NCBI RefSeq assembly: GCF_000176175.1
Contig: NZ_ACZP01000013.1
Coordinates: 682,001-746,000 of the forward strand
Origin: Vibrio furnissii CIP 102972
Lineage (GTDB): Bacteria > Pseudomonadota > Gammaproteobacteria > Enterobacterales > Vibrionaceae
DNA: 64,000 nt
Reading direction: 5' to 3'
This document shows positions 57,976-64,000 of this stretch, one piece after another (the first letter of the stretch is position 1; each line of letters begins with the position of its first letter). The notes beneath the pieces were generated by a model, which saw nothing but the letters and a program-made list of their open reading frames with translations, was not told the origin of the DNA and ran no database searches. Both the position numbers and the translations under genes were made by a program.

Positions 57976-59004
57976 ATGGCAAATAAACTAACACTTCTTG
58001 CTTCCGTCGTAGCGGCATCGACTGCCCTGATGGCAAACTCAGCATCTGCTGCGGATAGCACCCTAGACAAAGTGTTGTCACAAGGTTTTCTGACTTGTGG
58101 CGTGAGTACTGGTCTACCGGGCTTCTCGAACCCGAACGCAAAAGGCGAATGGGAAGGGATTGATGTGGAATATTGCCAAGCGCTCGCGGCTGCAGTTCTT
58201 GGTGACAAAACTAAAGTGAAATACGTACCTCTCACCGCGAAAGAACGCTTTACTGCCCTGCAGTCAGGCGAAATTGATGTGTTGTCTCGTAACACCACTT
58301 GGACACTCCACCGCGACAGCGCGCTGGGTCTGAACTTCGTTGGTGTGAACTACTACGACGGCCAGGGCTTCATGGTTAAGAAAGATCTTGGCATTTCAAG
58401 TGCGAAAGAACTGGATGGCGCATCCGTATGTGTTCAATCGGGCACCACCACTGAGCTCAACCTTGCAGACTACTTCCGTAACAATGGCATGAGCTACAAG
58501 CCGGTCGTATTCGATACTGCGGCGCAAACATCGAAAGGTTTCGATGCAGGTCGTTGTGATGTGCTGACCACGGACCAATCGGGTCTTTACGCGCTGCGTC
58601 TGAACTTGGAAAAACCAGATTCAGCAGTCGTACTACCAGAAATCATCTCAAAAGAACCGCTTGGCCCGGTTGTTCGCCAGGACGACGACAAGTGGTTTAA
58701 CGTCGCGAAATGGACTCTATTTGCGATGGTCAACGCAGAAGAGTATGGCATCACGTCGAAGAATGCTGACGAAATGCTGAAATCAGACAACCCAGAAGTG
58801 AAGCGTATCCTTGGTGTTGACGGTCCAAAGGGCAAAGGCCTTGGCATTCGTGACGATTGGGGCTACCAAATCGTGAAACAAGTGGGTAACTACGGTGAAA
58901 GCTTTGAGCGTACCGTTGGTAAAGGTTCGCCTCTGCAAATTTCTCGTGGCGTGAACGCGCTGTGGAATGCGGGCGGCTTTATGTACGCTCCACCTATCCG
59001 TTAA
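57976..59004 (+). CDS. aapJ: General L-amino acid binding protein AapJ
   Basis: 342 residues. Signal peptide ends at SASA (residue 25); then DSTLDKVLSQGFLTCGVSTGLPGFS, DVEYCQALAAAVLGD, RFTALQSGEIDVLSRNTTWT and SGTTTELNLADYF, characteristic of AapJ/BztA polar amino-acid binding proteins. Delivers amino acids (broad specificity, glutamate-like in family members) to AapQMP. ATG 57976 is chosen for AGGAAGGA 5 bases upstream; ATG 57952 lacks one and would spoil the signal peptide. Confidence 0.94.
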   Translation: MANKLTLLASVVAASTALMANSASAADSTLDKVLSQGFLTCGVSTGLPGFSNPNAKGEWEGIDVEYCQALAAAVLGDKTKVKYVPLTAKERFTALQSGEIDVLSRNTTWTLHRDSALGLNFVGVNYYDGQGFMVKKDLGISSAKELDGASVCVQSGTTTELNLADYFRNNGMSYKPVVFDTAAQTSKGFDAGRCDVLTTDQSGLYALRLNLEKPDSAVVLPEIISKEPLGPVVRQDDDKWFNVAKWTLFAMVNAEEYGITSKNADEMLKSDNPEVKRILGVDGPKGKGLGIRDDWGYQIVKQVGNYGESFERTVGKGSPLQISRGVNALWNAGGFMYAPPIR

Positions 59005-59021
59005 TAAAGACTGATAAAAAT

Positions 59022-59039
59022 GGGCGGTTTCGGCCGCCC
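59022..59039 (+). terminator. Attenuator-like hairpin after aapJ
   Basis: Arms GGGCGG and CCGCCC with loop TTTCGG and a short TTTG. Between the binding-protein gene and the permease genes such hairpins commonly lower downstream transcript, giving excess binding protein. Confidence 0.6.
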
Positions 59040-59071
59040 TTTGTCAAAAATGGATAAGAGGTTATCGCTGT

Positions 59072-60280
59072 ATGAAACCTACGAATACTGCTGTGCAAAA
59101 GACCGCGAGCGCTGCTCCGTCGAAAGGCACAAGTTTATTTTACAATCCCACCTTTCGTTCAGTTGTCTTTCAGCTGATCGCTATTGCCGCTCTGGTTTTT
59201 TTCTTCTACACCATCATTAATAACGCCCTGACAAATCTGGAATCGCGAGGTATCGCGACCGGTTTTGATTTCCTCGATCAACCTGCCGGTTTTGGGATTG
59301 GCCTGACCTTGATCGACTACAACGAAACGTACTCTTACGGGCGAACGTTCGTTGTCGGCTTACTGAACACCGCTTTGGTGTCAGTCTTGGGCATTATTTT
59401 GGCGACGATGATCGGCTTCGTGCTGGGCATTGCACGCCTATCATCTAACTGGTTAGTTAGCCGTCTCGCGGCGGTGTATATCGAAACGTTCCGTAATATC
59501 CCACTTCTGCTTCAGATCTTCTTCTGGTACTTCGCCGTGCTACAAGCGCTGCCGTCACCACGTGAGAGTATGAGCTTAGGCGAAGCGGTCTTTTTGAACG
59601 TTCGTGGTTTGTTCTTCCCGGCGCCGGTCTTCGAACCTGGATCCAGTGTGGTTCTAATTGCTTTCGTGGCAGGCGTTATCGCCTCGATCGTGATCAATAT
59701 CTGGGCCAATAACAAGCAACGCCTCACCGGTCAACAAACGCCGATGGGACGTATTGTTCTGGTGCTGTGTGTGGGTCTACCGCTGATTGTCTATTTCATC
59801 ATGGGGATGCCGATTTCGGCGCAATACCCCGAGTTGAAAGGTTTCAACTTCCGCGGTGGTATCAGCATCATTCCTGAACTGGCGGCCCTGCTGCTCGCGT
59901 TGAGTGTCTACACGGCCGCCTTCATCGCAGAGATTGTTCGTTCCGGGATCAATGCCGTAAGCCATGGTCAGACAGAAGCGGCGATGTCGCTTGGCCTGCC
60001 GCGCTCGAAAACATTGAAGCTGGTGGTCATTCCTCAAGCGCTGCGCATCATCATTCCGCCATTGACCAGTCAATACCTGAACCTGACCAAAAACTCATCG
60101 CTTGCGATGGCCATTGGTTATCCGGATCTGGTGTCGGTCTTCGCGGGAACCACGCTGAACCAAACGGGTCAGGCAATCGAAATCATTGCCATGACCATGG
60201 GGGTTTATCTGGCTCTGAGTTTGATTACCTCAGCATTGATGAACCTGTATAACCGTAAAGTTGCATTGGTGGAGAGATAA
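59072..60280 (+). CDS. aapQ: Amino acid ABC transporter permease AapQ
   Basis: 402 residues, His/Glu/Gln/Arg/opine permease family with about eight membrane helices and a large insertion between helices typical of AapQ. The EAA loop reads EAAMSLGLPRSKTLKLVVIP. YIETFRNIPLLLQIFFWYF is the family N-domain signature. Forms a heterodimer with AapM. Last base of the stop is one base before the aapM ATG. Confidence 0.94.
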   Translation: MKPTNTAVQKTASAAPSKGTSLFYNPTFRSVVFQLIAIAALVFFFYTIINNALTNLESRGIATGFDFLDQPAGFGIGLTLIDYNETYSYGRTFVVGLLNTALVSVLGIILATMIGFVLGIARLSSNWLVSRLAAVYIETFRNIPLLLQIFFWYFAVLQALPSPRESMSLGEAVFLNVRGLFFPAPVFEPGSSVVLIAFVAGVIASIVINIWANNKQRLTGQQTPMGRIVLVLCVGLPLIVYFIMGMPISAQYPELKGFNFRGGISIIPELAALLLALSVYTAAFIAEIVRSGINAVSHGQTEAAMSLGLPRSKTLKLVVIPQALRIIIPPLTSQYLNLTKNSSLAMAIGYPDLVSVFAGTTLNQTGQAIEIIAMTMGVYLALSLITSALMNLYNRKVALVER

Positions 60281-60281
60281 G

Positions 60282-61379
60282 ATGAAAACGCATCAGTTTC
60301 AACCCAGTCTGCCGCCACCAGCAAACACAACCGGCGTGGTCGGCTGGCTCCGTAAAAATCTGTTTAACAGCCCTTTAAACTCTGTCGTAACATTGATCTT
60401 GGCCTACATTGCCTTTTCAGCCATCTGGCATGTGCTGGACTGGGCCATCATCAAAGCAGACTGGGTGGGGGCCACTCGTGATGCCTGTACTCGTGATGGT
60501 GCTTGTTGGGTCTTTATCAGCGTGCGTTGGGAACAGTTCATGTACGGCTTCTACCCACAAGCTGAGTTATGGCGCCCTCGCATCTTCTTTGCCACATTGG
60601 CGATTTTCATTGCGCTCTTGGCGTATGAACGCACGCCAAAACGCACGTGGATCTGGCTGTTCTTTGTCAACATCTATCCGTTCCTGATGGCAGGCCTGCT
60701 GTATGGCGGCGTGTTTGGACTGGAGGTGGTGTCTACCCATAAATGGGGTGGCTTGTTGGTGACATTGATCATCGCGCTGGTCGGTATTGTGGTTTCGCTG
60801 CCGATTGGGGTCGCACTGGCATTGGGCCGTCGTTCAGACATGCCTGTCATTCGCAGCCTCTGTACCGTGTACATTGAAGTGTGGCGTGGCGTGCCTTTGA
60901 TTACCGTGCTGTTCATGGCGTCGGTGATGTTGCCGCTGTTTCTCTCCGAAGGTTCAGAAACCGATAAGCTACTGCGCGCCCTGATTGGTGTGGTGATGTT
61001 CAGTGCCGCTTATATGGCGGAGGTGATTCGTGGTGGTTTGCAAGCCATTCCGAAAGGTCAGTACGAAGCTGCCGATGCGCTTGGCCTGAGCTATTGGAAG
61101 AAAATGGGGCTGATCATTCTGCCTCAAGCGCTAAAAATCACGATTCCGTCTATCGTGAACACCTTCATTGGTCTGTTTAAAGATACCAGCTTGGTGCTCA
61201 TCATCGGTATGTTTGATGTGTTGGGTATCGGCCAGGCTGCAAACACCGACCCGGAATGGTTAGGGTTTGCAACCGAGAGTTATGTATTTGTCGCGTTAGT
61301 GTTCTGGGTGTTCTGTTTCGGCATGTCGAGATATTCGATCTGGCTTGAACGCAAACTCCACACCGGCCACAAACGATAA
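60282..61379 (+). CDS. aapM: Amino acid ABC transporter permease AapM
   Basis: 365 residues, partner permease of AapQ. Signatures [20 protein letters not shown] and the EAA loop [23 protein letters not shown] 60282 has GGAGAG upstream and directly follows the aapQ stop; the longer frame from 60261 lies inside aapQ and is not used. Confidence 0.94.
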   Translation: MKTHQFQPSLPPPANTTGVVGWLRKNLFNSPLNSVVTLILAYIAFSAIWHVLDWAIIKADWVGATRDACTRDGACWVFISVRWEQFMYGFYPQAELWRPRIFFATLAIFIALLAYERTPKRTWIWLFFVNIYPFLMAGLLYGGVFGLEVVSTHKWGGLLVTLIIALVGIVVSLPIGVALALGRRSDMPVIRSLCTVYIEVWRGVPLITVLFMASVMLPLFLSEGSETDKLLRALIGVVMFSAAYMAEVIRGGLQAIPKGQYEAADALGLSYWKKMGLIILPQALKITIPSIVNTFIGLFKDTSLVLIIGMFDVLGIGQAANTDPEWLGFATESYVFVALVFWVFCFGMSRYSIWLERKLHTGHKR

Positions 61380-61401
61380 GCAATCTTTCAAGGAACGTAT
61401 T

Positions 61402-62157
61402 ATGACGCAACAAAATTCAAGCGAACTCATGATTCAGATTAAGGACATGAACAAGTGGTACGGTGAGTTTCACGTACTAAAAAACATCAATCTAGACGTC
61501 AAAAAAGGTGAGCGAATCGTTATCTGTGGCCCATCCGGTTCGGGTAAATCCACCATGATTCGCTGCATCAACCGTCTGGAAGAGCATCAAAAAGGCCAGA
61601 TCGTCGTGTCAGGCAATGAACTGACGGAAGATCTGAAAAACATCGAAGCCGTTCGCCGTGAAGTGGGGATGTGTTTTCAGCACTTTAACCTCTTCCCTCA
61701 CCTAACGGTTTTGGAAAACTGCACACTGGCACCGATTTGGGTGAAAAAGATGCCGAAAGAGGAAGCCGAAGCGATTGCTATGAAGTACCTGCAACGCGTG
61801 AAGATTCCTGATCAGGCAGACAAATACCCAGGTCAGTTGTCCGGTGGTCAGCAACAACGTGTGGCGATTGCGCGTTCATTGTGCATGAACCCGCAGGTCA
61901 TGTTGTTTGATGAACCGACTTCAGCGCTCGACCCAGAAATGGTGCGTGAAGTGCTTGATGTAATGGTCGAGTTGGCGGAAGAAGGCATGACCATGTTGTG
62001 TGTGACGCACGAAATGGGCTTTGCCAAAGAGGTGGCTGACCGGGTGATCTTCATGGATGCCGGGGAAATTATCGAGGAGAACAATCCAAAAGATTTCTTC
62101 GAAAACCCGCAGTCTGACCGCACTCAGGCCTTTTTGGCGCAGATTCTGCACCACTAA
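61402..62157 (+). CDS. aapP: Amino acid ABC transporter ATPase AapP
   Basis: 251 residues. Walker [10 protein letters not shown] at 43-51, Q-loop in [11 protein letters not shown], signature LSGGQQQR at 146-153, Walker B VMLFDEP at 166-172, SALDPE and switch histidine in VTHEMGFA. Energises AapQM. ATG 61402 has AAGGA 7 bases upstream. Last gene of aapJQMP. Confidence 0.95.
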   Translation: MTQQNSSELMIQIKDMNKWYGEFHVLKNINLDVKKGERIVICGPSGSGKSTMIRCINRLEEHQKGQIVVSGNELTEDLKNIEAVRREVGMCFQHFNLFPHLTVLENCTLAPIWVKKMPKEEAEAIAMKYLQRVKIPDQADKYPGQLSGGQQQRVAIARSLCMNPQVMLFDEPTSALDPEMVREVLDVMVELAEEGMTMLCVTHEMGFAKEVADRVIFMDAGEIIEENNPKDFFENPQSDRTQAFLAQILHH

Positions 62158-62177
62158 TGCAGGCCAATTCACTCATC

Positions 62178-62202
62178 AAAGAGGCGATTTATCGCCTCTT
62201 TT
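62178..62202 (+). terminator. Terminator of aapJQMP
   Basis: Ten-base arms AAAGAGGCGA and TCGCCTCTTT with loop TTTA, then T-rich sequence. Confidence 0.92.
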
Positions 62203-62421
62203 CTTTTGCAGAACGCTTGAAAAGCGCCCAATCGCTTGGGCATTCATCACCTTTATGCACATGGATTTAAACAAATATTTCCGCTTAACTTCAAAAAGCT
62301 TAGAATATTCATACAATTAGTGTGTTAGCATTCACCAAAACGGAAATATTGTGTTACAACTTGCTCACACATGAGCGACCATTTTTTGATTATTATTTCC
62401 AGTAATTGGTATTGGAAGAGG

Positions 62422-62450
62422 CTTGAAATAAGGAACTTTTGGCCTCATAA
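62422..62450 (+). promoter_or_regulatory. Candidate sigma-32 promoter of yccA
   Basis: CTTGAAA at 62422-62428 is an exact sigma-32 -35 element; after a 14-base spacer CCTCATAA (62443-62450) matches 6 of 8 of the -10 consensus CCCCATnT. A start near 62457 would give a leader of about 34 bases. The rest of the 62203-62490 gap contains no gene. Confidence 0.55.
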
Positions 62451-62490
62451 ATGTCCATATAACTATCAACACCTTTCTATGAGGAAGAGT

Positions 62491-63153
62491 ATGAACAGTC
62501 CTATGTATTCACGCACCTCGTCTTATGACAGTGCTCTACAAACAAACAAAGTGCTGCGTAACACGTATGCACTGCTTTCAATGACACTGCTTTGGTCTGC
62601 GGTTGTGGCTGGTATCTCGATGGCGATGAACCTTCCTCGTCCGGGCCTGATCATCATGCTGGTAGGTTTCTACGGTCTGCTATTTTTGACTGAAAAGAAC
62701 CGTAACAACAGCATGGGCCTTGTCTTTACGTTCCTGTTTACCGGTTTCTTGGGTTACACCATTGGTCCAATCCTCAACATGTACATCGGTGCAGGGATGG
62801 GTGATGTGGTACTAACCGCGCTTGGCGGTACGGCTCTGGCGTTCATGGGTGCATCCGCATACGCACTGACCACAAAACGTGACCTGTCATTCCTAGGTGG
62901 TCTGCTGATGGCAGGCTTTGTGGTTCTGCTGATCGGTATGGTGGCGAACATCTTCCTGCAAATGCCAATGCTGTACTTGGCAATGAGCGGTATGTTCGTG
63001 CTGTTCTCAACTGGCGCAATCTTGCTGACTACTCAGCAAATTGTTCGCGGTGGTGAAACCAACTACATCTCGGCAACCATCACACTGTACGTGTCTATCT
63101 ACAACCTGTTCATCAGCCTGCTGAGCATTCTCGGCGTGATGCGCGACGATTAA
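62491..63153 (+). CDS. yccA: Bax inhibitor-1/YccA family membrane protein
   Basis: 220 residues (E. coli YccA 219) with seven hydrophobic helices; family elements NKVLRNTYALLSMTLLWSA, FLGYTIGPILNMYI and ISATITLYVSIYNLFISLL. In E. coli YccA is an inner-membrane substrate and modulator of the FtsH protease. ATG 62491 has GAGGA 5 bases upstream; the frame opens 40 codons earlier in sequence without family similarity. Confidence 0.93.
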   Translation: MNSPMYSRTSSYDSALQTNKVLRNTYALLSMTLLWSAVVAGISMAMNLPRPGLIIMLVGFYGLLFLTEKNRNNSMGLVFTFLFTGFLGYTIGPILNMYIGAGMGDVVLTALGGTALAFMGASAYALTTKRDLSFLGGLLMAGFVVLLIGMVANIFLQMPMLYLAMSGMFVLFSTGAILLTTQQIVRGGETNYISATITLYVSIYNLFISLLSILGVMRDD

Positions 63154-63178
63154 TTCGCTCGCTTCAGGTGACGATTCT

Positions 63179-63208
63179 AAGCCCGAAAGCCTCGCTTTCG
63201 GGCTTTTT
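63179..63208 (+). terminator. Terminator of yccA
   Basis: Twelve-base arms AAGCCCGAAAGC and GCTTTCGGGCTT with loop CTC and five T residues. Confidence 0.93.
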
Positions 63209-63292
63209 CGTTGTTGCGACACACGCAATACTCCTTGAGCAAACGCCAGAGCTTCGCTACCCTTAGCGCAAACTGACGATTGGACAATAAAG

Positions 63293-63622
63293 ATGTTTGA
63301 ATACAACGGCAAATCGATTGAAACCGACGCACAAGGCTACTTGTTGGACTACACCTTGTGGGAAGAAGGAATGATTGACATGCTTGCCAAGGAAGAAGGC
63401 CTGACTCTAACGGATGCTCACTTGGAAGTGGTGCTTTTCGTGCGTAACTTCTACGAAGAATTTAAAACGTCACCGGCGATTCGCATGCTTGTGAAAGCCA
63501 TGGAAAAAGAGCACGGTCCAGAAAAAGGCAACAGCAAATACCTGTTTAAACTGTTCCCGAAAGGCCCAGCGAAACAAGCCACCAAGCTGGCAGGCCTGCC
63601 AAAACCGGCCAAGTGCCTATAA
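63293..63622 (+). CDS. tusE: Sulfurtransferase TusE (DsrC-like)
   Basis: 109 residues. DsrC/TusE fold with [23 protein letters not shown] split as usual and the conserved penultimate cysteine C108 in the KPAKCL end. Accepts sulfur from TusBCD and passes it to MnmA for 2-thiouridine in tRNA. Located between yccA and acyP as in E. coli. Confidence 0.95.
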   Translation: MFEYNGKSIETDAQGYLLDYTLWEEGMIDMLAKEEGLTLTDAHLEVVLFVRNFYEEFKTSPAIRMLVKAMEKEHGPEKGNSKYLFKLFPKGPAKQATKLAGLPKPAKCL

Positions 63623-63635
63623 CGCTTTACTCGTC

Positions 63636-63664
63636 ATCCTGTAAGCGTCCAGCTTACAGGATTT
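63636..63664. terminator. Terminator between tusE and acyP
   Basis: Eleven-base arms ATCCTGTAAGC and GCTTACAGGAT with loop GTCCA, followed by TT. The acyP stop codon lies inside the right arm. Confidence 0.75.
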
Positions 63665-63929
63665 CAAACCTGCGATAATGCTTGTTGGTGATACATTCCA
63701 AACGTTCCACGTGATTGACCGATGCCGTTCTTGGCCCCTCTTTGAGCCATTCATGCAGCGCGTCGACTTGGTCGGGTTCCCCGCATGCAATTACTTCCAC
63801 ATCGCCGCTCGACAAGTTTTTTGCATACCCCGTTAAGCTCAGCGTTAATCCTTGATGCGCCGTGTGATAACGAAACCCCACCCCTTGCACCACGCCCGAC
63901 ACAATAAACTTATCGCATTTGATCGACAT
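63654..63929 (-). CDS. yccX: Acylphosphatase
   Basis: 91 residues. Catalytic R20 in GVVQGVGFR and N38 in [12 protein letters not shown], the two residues that define acylphosphatases. Hydrolyses carboxyl-phosphate bonds. ATG 63929 has GGGAA 4 bases upstream; the open frame continues 17 codons upstream without similarity. Convergent with tusE. Bases 63930-64000 show no further gene start. Confidence 0.93.
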   Translation of the reverse strand: MSIKCDKFIVSGVVQGVGFRYHTAHQGLTLSLTGYAKNLSSGDVEVIACGEPDQVDALHEWLKEGPRTASVNHVERLECITNKHYRRFEIL

Positions 63930-64000
63930 CTCATTCCCTTCCTGTTCCGATGTTGAAGCCTCATGGTGATTCGACAACAACCATTTCCTGAGTTCCCTAA

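Overview
The window reads as a stretch of a gammaproteobacterial main chromosome, most likely a Vibrio. Evidence is the yccA-tusE-acyP block beside an aapJQMP amino-acid transporter, the tandem Hsp70 operon next to several GGDEF genes, torCA, and queC-queE; from memory these all have close counterparts on chromosome I of V. cholerae. Base composition looks near 50 % G+C by eye, which would fit the V. fluvialis/V. furnissii group better than V. cholerae, but species is inference only. No tRNA, rRNA, insertion sequence, integrase or CRISPR array was seen.

0-9 kb: 3' part of an M32 carboxypeptidase, then an iron-siderophore uptake locus: TonB-dependent receptor, divergent LysR regulator, and a tightly overlapping operon for periplasmic binding protein, two permeases and ATPase. 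A divergent flavin-binding (PPOX) gene shares a Fur-box-like promoter region with that operon.

9.3-24 kb: a complete phenylpropionoid catabolic supercluster. hcaEFCBD (dioxygenase, ferredoxin, reductase, dihydrodiol dehydrogenase) turns 3-phenylpropionate/cinnamate into 2,3-dihydroxyphenylpropionate (DHPP); mhpABCDFE oxidises 3-hydroxyphenylpropionate to DHPP and degrades it to succinate (or fumarate), pyruvate and acetyl-CoA. Both regulators (hcaR, mhpR) and an MHS-type transporter sit inside the cluster. In E. coli these are two distant loci. A likely MhpR operator and promoter can be read upstream of mhpA.

24-34 kb: outer-membrane beta-barrel protein, HrpA helicase, azoreductase, MipA/OmpV-like protein, a small acidic protein with a PhoD-like phosphatase lacking an export signal, and a TerB-like protein.

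34-47 kb: DEDDh exonuclease, three membrane GGDEF proteins, a three-gene operon of a membrane-anchored DUF2760-like protein plus two divergent Hsp70s behind a possible heat-shock promoter, and a two-gene operon linking an NMT1-type substrate-binding protein to a GGDEF enzyme.

47-64 kb: glutaredoxin 2, an alpha/beta hydrolase, HAD phosphatases, the TMAO reductase pair torCA with a CRP-like site, queuosine genes queC/queE, a siroheme synthase with a decayed methyltransferase tail, aapJQMP, yccA (second possible heat-shock promoter), tusE and acylphosphatase. Most operons end in clear rho-independent terminators. Starts were re-chosen from ribosome binding sites and family lengths where the longest reading frame looked too long.
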